Notes: generated by a model not told the origin, from the sequence alone. DNA of 64,000 nt from an uncultured Pseudomonadales bacterium (GCA_947503335.1 CANNCY010000003.1:1-64000), one strand, 5' to 3'. Counted from the first letter of the stretch, positions 9,336 to 18,606 are shown. Translations and numbers: made by a program.

Positions 9336-10868
9336 ATGTCACAGATGAATGACCCTGATAACGGTGTTAAAGATGTAAAGCAGCTAGGCTTGTTTGCGTC
9401 ATTGGCATCACTGTCTTACGTGTTTTGGATATGTGGTGGTATGGAGATGGTCGAGCGATTAGCATACTACGGTGTGCGCTCGACTTCGTCATTGTATGCA
9501 ACAGACGCTCAGTCTAATGGCGGGCTTGGTTTGGTAGGTAGCGAATTAGGCTCTATTTTCTTAGTGTGGGCGCTTATTCAAAGTTTTGTACCAGTATTCA
9601 CCGGTGGTATCTCAGACCGTATCGGTTACAAAGAAACGATCTTTGCATCAACCGTTGCCAAGATTATTGGCTACTTAATTATGGCGCTGTTCCCAAGTTA
9701 TTGGGGTTTTATGGCCGGTGCCGCCATGCTGGCATTTGGTACAGGCATTTTTAAGCCGGGCATTCAGGGCACGATTGTTAATGCAACAAACCGCCAGAAT
9801 AGTTCAATGGCGTGGGGTGTGTTCTATCAAACAGTAAACATCGGTGCATTCTTGGGCCCATTGATTGCCGCTCAATTGCGCGTGTTAGCCTGGGAAAACG
9901 TGTTTTATGTTTGTGCATTGATAATCTCTATCAACTTCTTGTTGCTACTTACCTATAAAGAACCGAACAAAGAGGCGCGTTTAGCGTACCGTGCCAAGGT
10001 GAAAGCCGGCGAAATCGTTGAGAAATCGCTATGGGCTGATTCGTTGCGCGAAATTACTCGCCCCATTCTGTTGTGGTACATGGTGTTGTTCAGTGGATTC
10101 TGGTTCATGCTGATGGCATTCTGGGATATCGGGCCACTGTTTGTTCGCGACTGGGTTGATACAAGCACCTTAGTTAACATGATGTTTGGTGACGGCGGTA
10201 CCGACTCTAAAGCGGCTATCTTCTTTTTCGGCATGAACCCAGAAGGCACCGTGATTAAGCCAGAGGGCATGATTAACTTTAATGCCATGCTAATCATGAC
10301 TACCTGCTTCATCATTGCAGGGCTCTCTGCCAAATTGAAGGCGACCAACTCGATGGCGCTAGGTACTTTCTTTGCGTCTACCACACTTATCCTGTTCGGC
10401 GGTTTTAATGCAGCTTGGGTAATTCTAGTAGCGATTATCTGCTTCTCGATCGGCGAGATGCTATCGAGCCCTAAGTCTAGTGAGTACTTGGGCAATATCG
10501 CTCCCGCGCAAAAGAAGGCGATGTACTTGGGGTTCTCACAGCTGCCTATAGGTATCGGCTGGTCCGTAGAGAGCTGGTTAGGTCAGGTGATGTATGATCA
10601 CTATGGGTCAAAAGATAGATTGTCTCGCGTTGCACTAGAGCAAGGTGGTATGGCGGCTGATCAAGTACAGGCGATTCCGATTGGCGAAGCCTTTGATGCA
10701 CTGGTTGCCGAAAAAGGTATTGATGCTGTTGCGGTAACAGAGCAGTTATATGCAGCTAACGATGTAGGCACTGTATGGTATCTGTTTGCAATCATCGGTG
10801 TGATCGCCTCGGTAGGTATGTTTGCCTACGGAAAATGGACATATCGACTAGCAAAAGAAAGTGCTTAA
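9336..10868 (+). CDS. POT/PTR-like MFS oligopeptide transporter
   Basis: 510 aa with about 12 or more hydrophobic segments. The N-terminus carries GGMEMVERLAYYGVRS, like the ERFSYYGMR motif of proton-dependent oligopeptide transporters, and GTGIFKPGIQGTIVN like the family's second signature. These inner-membrane carriers bring in di- or tripeptides with protons. The central loop region is long, so it may be a distant branch. A good ribosome site (GAGGA) precedes the ATG. Being in line with receptor and hydrolase genes, it supports a peptide-like substrate for the locus. Confidence 0.8.
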   Translation: MSQMNDPDNGVKDVKQLGLFASLASLSYVFWICGGMEMVERLAYYGVRSTSSLYATDAQSNGGLGLVGSELGSIFLVWALIQSFVPVFTGGISDRIGYKETIFASTVAKIIGYLIMALFPSYWGFMAGAAMLAFGTGIFKPGIQGTIVNATNRQNSSMAWGVFYQTVNIGAFLGPLIAAQLRVLAWENVFYVCALIISINFLLLLTYKEPNKEARLAYRAKVKAGEIVEKSLWADSLREITRPILLWYMVLFSGFWFMLMAFWDIGPLFVRDWVDTSTLVNMMFGDGGTDSKAAIFFFGMNPEGTVIKPEGMINFNAMLIMTTCFIIAGLSAKLKATNSMALGTFFASTTLILFGGFNAAWVILVAIICFSIGEMLSSPKSSEYLGNIAPAQKKAMYLGFSQLPIGIGWSVESWLGQVMYDHYGSKDRLSRVALEQGGMAADQVQAIPIGEAFDALVAEKGIDAVAVTEQLYAANDVGTVWYLFAIIGVIASVGMFAYGKWTYRLAKESA

Positions 10869-10997
10869 TATGTACTCGAGAGCATATATTGAGTAGTCGT
10901 ATAGTCAATTAATTGATAAAAAGTGTTCAAAATATCCCTTCGTTACGTTATGGTTTGATGAAAATAATTAACATAACAATAAAACGAGGGGATCGTT

Positions 10998-13463
10998 TTG
11001 AAAGAGCCAAACCAAAAAGAGCGTAATGTTCTTGGTGGTAAGGAAGCTCTTGCTGCAGCGGTATCAGCAGCGGTAGCATCTACTGCGGGCGCACAGTCGT
11101 CACAGTTAGCCATCGAAGAAGTAGTCGTAACAGCGTCAAAACGTGAGTCAAATCTTCAAGATTTGCCACAGTCAATTCAAGCATTTACTACAGATGATAT
11201 CGCCAAGCGCGGATTTTCGGGCATTGATGATTATGCCAAGCAAATTCCTAGCATGTCGTTTGCACGTCGTGAACCAGGTGGTACATCGGTTATTTTCCGT
11301 GGTGTAGCATCATCAGGTATTCAGTTCGGTACTAACCCTACCGCCGCTGTATATATTGATGAACAAGCGGTTACCGCTGCAGGTGCTAACCCTAACCCGC
11401 GTATGATCGATATGGAGCGAATCGAAGCACTAAGTGGCCCTCAGGGAACACTGTTCGGTGAAGCTTCGCAGTCAGGTACATTACGTTTAATTACTAACAA
11501 GCCAAACACAGAAGAATTTGCCTCTTGGGTAGATACGCGTGTGGGTTATGTTGATGGTGGCGAAGCCGAAGGCGAAATCTCGGCAATGTTTAACGCACCT
11601 GTATCAGAAAACATGGCGTTCCGCTTTGTTGGCTACCGTGCAGAAGACGCCGGTTTTGTCGATAACGTGATGGGCTATAGCCAAGGTACCGACCGTTTTG
11701 ATAATGGTCACATCGTTGAAGAAAATGTTAACAGCAGTAGCTCTTGGGGCGGCCGCGCAGCGTTGCGTTATCAAACTGATAACTGGACGACCGATTTAAC
11801 ATACGTAGCCGAAAACTCTAAGGTGAACGGTTTTACAGATGTAAACGAATATTACACGATGGCTGACGGCTCTGAGGGCATGTTGGGCGATCTACAGCAG
11901 GTGCGTTTTAACCCTGAAAGCAGCCGTGATAAATGGCAGCAGATCGGTTTAACCGTAACCGGTGATCTAGGTTTTGCTGATTTAACTGTAGCGGTATCTC
12001 ACTTTGATCGTGAATTCAGCTACGAAGCTGACGCTACCGATTACGTCTTCGAATTCCAAAAGACCGGTGACGAATGGCGTGCATATGCTGCGTATAACCC
12101 GTACTACAATGTGTACGGTATCTATGACTTTGGTGGCGACGTTGATGCGGTAGCGACCCAGGTTCAGGATATGACGAATGACTCGATCGAAGTACGTTTG
12201 GCGAGCCCAGGCGATAGCGACAGTCGTTGGAACTGGGTAGTGGGTGCGTTCTACTCTAAGAAGCAGAACCAAAGCCAGTTCGATTCAAACATCAACTCGA
12301 ACTTTAGCAACAACCCGTACGATGCTGATTTTGTTCCTGGTGCGGCCTACCTAAACTATGCGAACTATTACGAGCATGGCGAATGGCTAAACTTTAAGAG
12401 CGATAACTGGTTTACTGGTACCTATGATCTAGAGGTAGAGCATAAGGCAGTATTCGGTGAAATCAGCGTTGATCTAACTGAGCGCTTGAATCTTACCGCT
12501 GGTGGTCGTTGGTTCGAAGAAACTCGCGAATTCTACTTGCTACAAGGTGGCTATCGCTTAAACGACAGCCTTGAGTCTGGTAATCATACAACGGGTTACA
12601 TCGGTCTAGACGAACGTACTAAGCGAGCTCACGACGGCTTTGTACCTCGTGTAAGCGCTAACTATGCGATTACTGATGATGTGATGGGTTATGTAACCTA
12701 CGCCGAAGGTTTCAGACCAGGTGGTTCTAGCCCGGTTAAGACGCGTTCAATGTTACCAAGCACCTTCGAGTCAGACTTACTTAAGTCGACAGAAGTTGGT
12801 TTAAAGATGACTCTTCTTGATAACCGCTTACGTTGGAACATGGCCGCCTACACGATGAAGTGGGACGACATCCAAGTACAGGTTTCAAGCCCGGTAACCT
12901 TTGGTCTTGCGATCACTAACCTAGAATCTGCGAAGATCGATGGTTTCGAAACAGATCTATTGTTTGTGCCAGCCGAACGTTGGGAGCTATCTCTTAACTA
13001 CGCATACAACGATGCTGCTACCGATAGCAATTCGATTGTATACGGCGTAGATGAAAACGGTGTAGAAGATAAAACCGTTGAACTAGTGAATCTTGGCCCA
13101 GGCGTACGTTTGCCTATCACTCCAGATCACAAGTTCAGCATGGGTGCCGAGTACAGCTTCGCTAACCAAGCATTCTGTGCAGATCAGTACATCCGCGCTG
13201 ATGTATCATACGTAGGCGAGTCGGTGAACGCGCTAGAAGGTGGTGAGGCGGTGAACTACGGTTCGGTACGTACTCAGCCTGATTACGCAACCCTTGACTT
13301 ACGTTATGGTCTAGACAGCGATAAGTGGTCTATGTCGGTGGCATTAAATAATGCGACTGACGAACGCGCTACGCAGTTTATTAATAACCGTTGGGGCTCG
13401 CGTCAGCGTATTAGTATTAACAAGCCACGAAATGTAAGCTTAAACTTTAAGTATCATTTCTAA
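10998..13463 (+). CDS. TonB-dependent outer-membrane receptor (second; paralogue of the third)
   Basis: 821 aa starting at TTG 10998; GAGGGG at 10986-10991 supports this start and no ATG exists near the N-terminus. A short hydrophobic stretch ending AGAQ (near residue 33) acts as signal sequence, followed by a TonB box EEVVVTAS (residues 40-47), plug motifs (RIEALSGPQGTLFG) and a barrel ending FKYHF. It is close in sequence to the receptor at 15316 throughout, for example in GFSGIDDYAKQIPS and ARREPGGTSVIFRGVA, so the two arose by duplication. Its 129-nt leader holds the AT-rich palindrome TCAATTAATTGA (10905-10916). A strong bidirectional terminator follows. Confidence 0.94.
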   Translation: MKEPNQKERNVLGGKEALAAAVSAAVASTAGAQSSQLAIEEVVVTASKRESNLQDLPQSIQAFTTDDIAKRGFSGIDDYAKQIPSMSFARREPGGTSVIFRGVASSGIQFGTNPTAAVYIDEQAVTAAGANPNPRMIDMERIEALSGPQGTLFGEASQSGTLRLITNKPNTEEFASWVDTRVGYVDGGEAEGEISAMFNAPVSENMAFRFVGYRAEDAGFVDNVMGYSQGTDRFDNGHIVEENVNSSSSWGGRAALRYQTDNWTTDLTYVAENSKVNGFTDVNEYYTMADGSEGMLGDLQQVRFNPESSRDKWQQIGLTVTGDLGFADLTVAVSHFDREFSYEADATDYVFEFQKTGDEWRAYAAYNPYYNVYGIYDFGGDVDAVATQVQDMTNDSIEVRLASPGDSDSRWNWVVGAFYSKKQNQSQFDSNINSNFSNNPYDADFVPGAAYLNYANYYEHGEWLNFKSDNWFTGTYDLEVEHKAVFGEISVDLTERLNLTAGGRWFEETREFYLLQGGYRLNDSLESGNHTTGYIGLDERTKRAHDGFVPRVSANYAITDDVMGYVTYAEGFRPGGSSPVKTRSMLPSTFESDLLKSTEVGLKMTLLDNRLRWNMAAYTMKWDDIQVQVSSPVTFGLAITNLESAKIDGFETDLLFVPAERWELSLNYAYNDAATDSNSIVYGVDENGVEDKTVELVNLGPGVRLPITPDHKFSMGAEYSFANQAFCADQYIRADVSYVGESVNALEGGEAVNYGSVRTQPDYATLDLRYGLDSDKWSMSVALNNATDERATQFINNRWGSRQRISINKPRNVSLNFKYHF

Positions 13464-13501
13464 TAATAGATGGGCGAGTTCTCGCCCGATCTAGTTAGTA
13501 C

Positions 13502-13543
13502 GCAATAAAAAAGGCTTCACATTAGTGAAGCCTTTTTTATTGC
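13502..13543. terminator. bidirectional intrinsic terminator
   Basis: A perfect 19-bp stem, GCAATAAAAAAGGCTTCAC at 13502-13520 and its complement at 13525-13543, closes an ATTA loop. A-run and T-run flank the GC core on both strands, so it can stop transcription from the receptor gene and from the convergent propeller gene. Confidence 0.92.
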
Positions 13544-13567
13544 AAATAATATTAAGAGTGGCGGTTA

Positions 13568-14482
13568 TCAGAACGGCCATACCTCTAAGCCATGAATGGC
13601 ATTGCGAACGTCCCAAGAAATAGTTACTGAGCGCACTGTTTCAACGTTTACCATGTCATGAATAGCGATTGTTGATGGTGACGATCCTGATGCTAGGTAG
13701 CGATTATCGATGGCACATAGGCCACGGCCAAAGCCAATACGTGCGATCTTGCCGTCATTATGTTCAAGGTGCGTGATGCGTTCGGGTTCTAGCTCTGGAA
13801 CCTTGAATGCACACTGCCAGTCGGGTGCTGCAAAACGCACATGGTCAGCCTTGGTGTCATTAAATAGTATGCCATTTTTAAAAGGCTGAGCGTTGTGGGT
13901 GCCGAGTGGGATGTCGGCAAGCGCTTTAACGTCTACACCGTCAAATTTAAGCAGCGCCGGTACTTTAAGCCCGCTAAAAAATAGCCCACGATCGTTGGCG
14001 CACACAGAGTTGAGATGCATCTCATTACAAGGCATCGGGCCCTTGGCGCCGCGCGGGTCAAACTTCCAACATTTATAGCCATCATCGTGGGTGAATACGT
14101 GCAGGCCCCACACAAACTCCAGTTTGTCTAGGTCAAAGCCAAGAACTGCATCAAAGCCAGTGCTTGCAACATAAAGTATGCGCTCGTGAATCCACATTTC
14201 GTGGGCGTGTTTGAGATAGGGGTTCTTAAAGCTACCTAACAGTTTGAAGTCGGGCGAGTAACAAAAGATTTCATCGCTAGCGGCGATGTAGACGCGCTCG
14301 TTATCTATGGCTATACCACGTAAACCACGGTCCCATCCACGGCCCGCCCAATCGATATCCATACGGTTCCAATCGATCTTTTGATCAACAGTGAGCTCGT
14401 CAAAGTCGATGATATAAACGCCGCCGTGGCTCTCGCCTTTTTCAGACCCACGAACCACCGAGGTACATATAAGTTTATTCAT
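13568..14482 (-). CDS. beta-propeller-like protein of unknown function
   Basis: 304 aa, no signal peptide. I do not recognise a named family with certainty. It has repeated short blades of the type G-x-x-x-D-x-x-x-[VL]-Y-[IV]-A: LRGIAIDNERVYIAASDEIF, HEMWIHERILYVASTGFDAV, HLNSVCANDRGLFFSGLK, AQPFKNGILFNDTK and GFGRGLCAIDNRYLASGSS. Histidines recur at blade starts (HAHEM, EMHLN, GTHNA, LEHND, AIHGLEV), which could line a central metal or ligand site. It lies 28 nt after the Asp/Asn-hydroxylase gene in one reverse-strand unit, so a shared task is likely but inferred. Confidence 0.6.
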   Translation of the reverse strand: MNKLICTSVVRGSEKGESHGGVYIIDFDELTVDQKIDWNRMDIDWAGRGWDRGLRGIAIDNERVYIAASDEIFCYSPDFKLLGSFKNPYLKHAHEMWIHERILYVASTGFDAVLGFDLDKLEFVWGLHVFTHDDGYKCWKFDPRGAKGPMPCNEMHLNSVCANDRGLFFSGLKVPALLKFDGVDVKALADIPLGTHNAQPFKNGILFNDTKADHVRFAAPDWQCAFKVPELEPERITHLEHNDGKIARIGFGRGLCAIDNRYLASGSSPSTIAIHDMVNVETVRSVTISWDVRNAIHGLEVWPF

Positions 14483-14510
14483 TATTGCTACATCCGGATT
14501 ACGACTTATC

Positions 14511-15107
14511 TTAAGCGTTTACTAAGTTTTCTGTGCGCTTAAGTTGTTCAAGTTCGTCTAGTTTGTGCGGGGGAACATAGTCGAAGATAAAGGTGATACG
14601 ATCTTCTTTACCTCGGTTCATAACACTGTGCTGCAGCTGATTATTAATCTCGTACGCTTTACCAACTTCAAATTGATAGGGTCGCCCATCAATCATAAAT
14701 CGTACTCTTGAGTTGGTGGTGATAGGCACATGAATACGGTGCCCAAAATGAAAGCTTGGGTGCTTATCAACGTGAGGTGAAATGATACCGCCCGAGGTGA
14801 GCTTGGCCGCCATAGCGCGAATAACTTTACCGCCAGGTGGGTAATGGTTTTCAAGAATATGATTCATTACCGGTAGCGCAACATCTGACAAATCATCGTA
14901 GCCGTCTTCGTGCCAAACTTTAAAATCTGGAAACCCAGCACCGTCTGTAAAGATCATTACAATTGACTGGGTATATCGATGTACATCGTAAGTGTTTTGA
15001 CGATAGTCATTGCCTAGCCATCGCTCATCGTCGAAGCTGAGAATGCGCTCGCGAAGAGCGTCGATGGGTTGGTCACCAAGGTGCTTTAGAGGTACATCGA
15101 TATTCAT
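14511..15107 (-). CDS. aspartyl/asparaginyl beta-hydroxylase-family Fe(II)/2-oxoglutarate dioxygenase
   Basis: 198 aa, a compact single-domain protein. The double-stranded beta-helix metal site is visible: His112 and Asp114 in ISPHVDKHPSFH, and the distal His160 in NQLQHSVMNRG, with Arg170 (DRITFIFD) placed to bind 2-oxoglutarate. By family knowledge it hydroxylates Asp/Asn side chains in proteins or peptides, or a related small molecule. AAGGAG precedes the ATG. It is first in a two-gene unit with the propeller protein and divergent from the third TonB receptor, with 208 nt between them. Confidence 0.85.
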   Translation of the reverse strand: MNIDVPLKHLGDQPIDALRERILSFDDERWLGNDYRQNTYDVHRYTQSIVMIFTDGAGFPDFKVWHEDGYDDLSDVALPVMNHILENHYPPGGKVIRAMAAKLTSGGIISPHVDKHPSFHFGHRIHVPITTNSRVRFMIDGRPYQFEVGKAYEINNQLQHSVMNRGKEDRITFIFDYVPPHKLDELEQLKRTENLVNA

Positions 15108-15315
15108 ATATTTAACCCAAGGAGTAGCGTTAGCACGCGCTACATTTCTTAAAAATCTTCGCTGATACGATACGGTAAAATAACCAAAATATCAATTGAG
15201 ATACAGTAATCTCGGGCAATGAGGAACTGTCAGAATACAAATTGTTGGCAATTGTAACCGAGTGAGGTATTTTGCGTACTCGCATTTTCTAAGTTTCTTC
15301 ATATAGGGGTATCTG

Positions 15316-17757
15316 ATGGAAGAAAATAAACTTGATGTAAATAAGAATAAGCGTACACAGCAAGCATTATTTACCGCAGTTTCTGCAGCAGTAGCAACCA
15401 CCGCCACCGCTCAGAATGACAACTCTAAACTCGCTATCGAAGAAGTAGTAGTAACTGCATCTAAGCGCGAGGCAAACCTTCAAGATCTAGCGCAATCTAT
15501 TCAGGCATTTACTGGCGACGACATCGAAAAGCGTGGCTTTTCTGGTATTGACGATTATGCCAAACAAATTCCTAGTTTAGCGTTTGCTCGTCGTGAGCCG
15601 GGCGGCACGTCGGTTATTTTCCGTGGTGTAGCAGCCTCTGGTATTCAGTTTGGTACCAACCCGACTGCGGCCGTATATCTAGATGAGCAGGCAATTACAT
15701 CGGCAGGCGCAAACCCAGATCCGAAACTGATTGATATTGAGCGAATCGAAGCACTAAGTGGCCCGCAGGGAACCCTGTTTGGCGCTGCATCGCAATCAGG
15801 TGTTTTACGATTGATCACCAATAAACCCGACACTAGCGAAGCAGCTGGCTGGGTTGCTGGTTCAATGGGCTCAGTAGAAAACGGTGGTACCGATGCAGAA
15901 GTATCGGGCATGTATAACCTGCCGTTAACTGATTCTGTGGCCGTGCGTTTAGTAGGCTACTCAACAAAAGATGCCGGCTACATAGACAACGTAATGGGCT
16001 ACTCACAGGGTGGCACTTTTACAAACGAACATCTAGTACGTGAAGACGTCAATAGCGGTAAAACAAGTGGTGGTAGAGCGGCGATACGTTGGGAAACCGA
16101 CCGCGTTACGACTGACTTAATGTACACCACAGAAAGAACCAAAGTACGCGGCTTTGGTGATGTGAACCTTACCAAGTTTGATGAAAACGGCGACGAAGTT
16201 GCTTTGGGTGATCTACAGCAGGTTCGTTTTAATGAAGAAAGCTACAGCGAAAATTGGGAGCAATTAGGTTTAACAGTAGAAGCAGATCTTGGCTTTGCTG
16301 ATCTAACAGTTGCTGCGTCACGTTTTGAGCGTGATTTCTCATACGAAGTAGATTCTTCTGATTACCTTTTCGAATTCCAGCGTCTCGGTGACGAGTGGCG
16401 GGCGAATGGCGGCATAAAAGCTGATGGCTCAAAGGCATTCTGTTACTACTATGCTTGTTACAGCGTGTATGACTTCGGTGGTGATGCCGATGGTATTGCT
16501 CGCCAGCAAGCCTCTGATACGCGTGATGCGGTCGAAGTTCGCTTAGCAAGCCCTGCAGACGGTAGCCGTTGGAACTGGGTTGTTGGTGCATTTTACGCAA
16601 ACAATAAGTCAAACACTGTTTTCGATAGCGATTCAGCAGGTTGGTCAGACACACCAGGTGGTGCTTACATCAACTACGCCCATTATTATTACAATGGCGA
16701 GTTCTTAGGCGAGAGTGATAACTTCTTCGCGGCTACTTACGATCAAGAGATTACCCAAAAGGCAGTATTTGGTGAGATCAGCGCAGACCTAACCGATCGA
16801 TTGAACTTAACCGTTGGTGCGCGTTGGTTTGACGAAGACCGCGAATTTGAACTGATTCAGGGTTCTTTGCGTCAAGGTGAGGTTTTAGACCGCGATACAG
16901 ATCACATCACTACTGATGGATTGGCTAAATCAAGCCATGACGGTTGGGTACCTAAGGTAAATCTAAGTTACACCCTAGATGACGATAAGATGGTGTATGC
17001 CACTTATTCAGAAGGCTTCAGATCAGGTGGTTCAAACCCTGTGCGTGATCGTTCACTGTTACCCCGTAGCTATGAACCAGATGTATTGCATAACTATGAG
17101 ATGGGCGCCAAGACGAACTGGATGGACAACCGTCTAAGATTGAACGTTGCCGCCTATCACATGACGTGGGAGGATATTCAGGTTCAGGTAACTGACCCAA
17201 GTATGTTCCAGCAGGGTACCATTAACTTCCCGAGTGCAGAAATCAATGGCATAGAAGTAGACGCAATGTTTATTCCTGCAGAGGGATGGACGCTATCGGG
17301 TAACTTCGCTTACAACGATGCAAAAGTAGCCGAAGATGCCGAGATGTATGGTGAAAACATCTTTGGTGATGATGAGCTGATTATCTCAGTTAGCAAAGGT
17401 GCACGTTTGCCGATTACCCCTGAGTTCAAAGCAAGTGCGAGTGCACAATACGACTTTAATCAGCAAGCACTAGGTGCTGATCAATACGTGCGTGTTGACT
17501 ACTCTTACACAGGCGATTCAGTGAACTCGCTAGAAGGTGGCGAAGCAGCTATCTTTGGCAGTGTTTATACCCACGCAGCATTCTCGGTCGTCGATCTCAA
17601 GTATGCTCTAGAAGCTGATGACTGGACGATGGGTGTTTCTTTAAAGAACGCTCTAGACGAGCGCGGTGAGCAATTTATGAGCAACCGTTGGGGCAAGGGG
17701 CGTTTAAGCATTAACAAGCCTCGAACTTTGTCATTTGATGTTAAGTATCATTTTTAA
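15316..17757 (+). CDS. TonB-dependent outer-membrane receptor (third; paralogue of the second)
   Basis: 813 aa, ATG start with AGGGG upstream. Signal-like segment ends near residue 32 (ATAQ), TonB box EEVVVTAS lies at residues 42-49, followed by plug (IEALSGPQGTLFGAASQSG) and a barrel ending VKYHF. It aligns along its whole length with the receptor at 10998, with differences concentrated in loop regions, which suggests related but different ligands. It is transcribed divergently from the hydroxylase gene; the shared intergenic region includes TCAATTGA (15192-15199) and the small inverted repeat GTAGCG/CGCTAC. Confidence 0.94.
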   Translation: MEENKLDVNKNKRTQQALFTAVSAAVATTATAQNDNSKLAIEEVVVTASKREANLQDLAQSIQAFTGDDIEKRGFSGIDDYAKQIPSLAFARREPGGTSVIFRGVAASGIQFGTNPTAAVYLDEQAITSAGANPDPKLIDIERIEALSGPQGTLFGAASQSGVLRLITNKPDTSEAAGWVAGSMGSVENGGTDAEVSGMYNLPLTDSVAVRLVGYSTKDAGYIDNVMGYSQGGTFTNEHLVREDVNSGKTSGGRAAIRWETDRVTTDLMYTTERTKVRGFGDVNLTKFDENGDEVALGDLQQVRFNEESYSENWEQLGLTVEADLGFADLTVAASRFERDFSYEVDSSDYLFEFQRLGDEWRANGGIKADGSKAFCYYYACYSVYDFGGDADGIARQQASDTRDAVEVRLASPADGSRWNWVVGAFYANNKSNTVFDSDSAGWSDTPGGAYINYAHYYYNGEFLGESDNFFAATYDQEITQKAVFGEISADLTDRLNLTVGARWFDEDREFELIQGSLRQGEVLDRDTDHITTDGLAKSSHDGWVPKVNLSYTLDDDKMVYATYSEGFRSGGSNPVRDRSLLPRSYEPDVLHNYEMGAKTNWMDNRLRLNVAAYHMTWEDIQVQVTDPSMFQQGTINFPSAEINGIEVDAMFIPAEGWTLSGNFAYNDAKVAEDAEMYGENIFGDDELIISVSKGARLPITPEFKASASAQYDFNQQALGADQYVRVDYSYTGDSVNSLEGGEAAIFGSVYTHAAFSVVDLKYALEADDWTMGVSLKNALDERGEQFMSNRWGKGRLSINKPRTLSFDVKYHF

Positions 17758-17778
17758 TTAGTGCTTAAGCAGTGACAT

Positions 17779-17804
17779 AATGGCTCCTTCGGGAGCCATT
17801 TTTA
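17779..17804 (+). terminator. intrinsic terminator after the third TonB receptor
   Basis: AATGGCTCC (17779-17787) pairs with GGAGCCATT (17792-17800) over a stable TTCG tetraloop, followed by T residues. It separates the receptor from fdhD. Confidence 0.9.
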
Positions 17805-17832
17805 TATGTGATCATTTTCAGTAGGGTACACA

Positions 17833-18606
17833 ATGCTAGATCAAACTAAGACAGTACCAGTTCAAAAGTTTGATGGTACAAGCGATTATCACCTAGATGA
17901 TGCTGTGCTAGTAGAAGAACCATTAGAGGTATTGATCGAAGCAGGTAAGCAACCTGCGATCAGCGTTGTAACGATGCGAACCCCAAATGACGACAAAGCA
18001 TTGGCGGTGGGGTTCTTGTATACCGAAGGGTTACTAGCTTCGCAGAACGATATCGAGAGCACAGAACAGCTCGATGATAATCGTATTAAGATTAAGTTAC
18101 TTTCTGAGCAGGGCATGCAAAACCGCAACTATCGTCGTGAATTTATTCGTACCAGTAGTTGCGGGCTGTGTGGTGATCAGTCATTAAAAACATTAAAACT
18201 AATGGGTGCAGTTCAACAAACTGCTGTTGAAATAGATAAAGCAATTATCGATCGCTGTGTACAAAAACTTAAACCTAGTCAGTTAATTTTTAAGCAAACG
18301 GGCGGTAGCCATGGCGTTGCCGGTTTTAACTTAGACGCAGATCATTTAGCCACCTTTGAAGACGTAGGTAGGCACAATGCCCTTGATAAATTGATCGGTC
18401 ATGCAGTTTTAAAGCAACTCGATATACCAATCATCGTCACAAGCAGTCGAGGTGGTTACGAAATGGTGCAAAAAGCAATTATGGCTAAGGCGAAAATTTT
18501 GGTATGCATTGGGGCGCCTACGTCACTAGCAATAGAAACAGCACGACACTATGGCCTTAGGCTAATTGGTTTTGTCAAAGGCGATGTATATAACCTTTAC
18601 TGTTAG
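17833..18606 (+). CDS. fdhD: formate dehydrogenase accessory sulfurtransferase FdhD
   Basis: 257 aa. FdhD passes sulfur from the cysteine desulfurase to the molybdenum cofactor of formate dehydrogenase. The sulfur-carrying CxxC loop is present as SSCGLCGDQS (Cys110, Cys113), as is the conserved core GGSHGVAGFN and FEDVGRHNALDKLIG. Length is normal. No formate dehydrogenase gene lies in the window, so its partner must be encoded elsewhere. The terminator in front suggests independent transcription. Confidence 0.93.
   Translation: MLDQTKTVPVQKFDGTSDYHLDDAVLVEEPLEVLIEAGKQPAISVVTMRTPNDDKALAVGFLYTEGLLASQNDIESTEQLDDNRIKIKLLSEQGMQNRNYRREFIRTSSCGLCGDQSLKTLKLMGAVQQTAVEIDKAIIDRCVQKLKPSQLIFKQTGGSHGVAGFNLDADHLATFEDVGRHNALDKLIGHAVLKQLDIPIIVTSSRGGYEMVQKAIMAKAKILVCIGAPTSLAIETARHYGLRLIGFVKGDVYNLYC

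Noticed and set aside
9953-10495. 180-codon open frame on the reverse strand
   Set aside because: Lies wholly inside the POT-like carrier gene, has no ribosome site and a composition expected of an antisense frame.
10905-10916. TCAATTAATTGA before receptor 2 and TCAATTGA before receptor 3 as a shared operator
   Set aside because: Short, AT-rich and different in length; could easily be chance in leaders of this composition.
13472-13487. Hairpin GGGCGA/TCGCCC just after the second receptor
   Set aside because: No T-run follows; the strong terminator is the one at 13502-13543.
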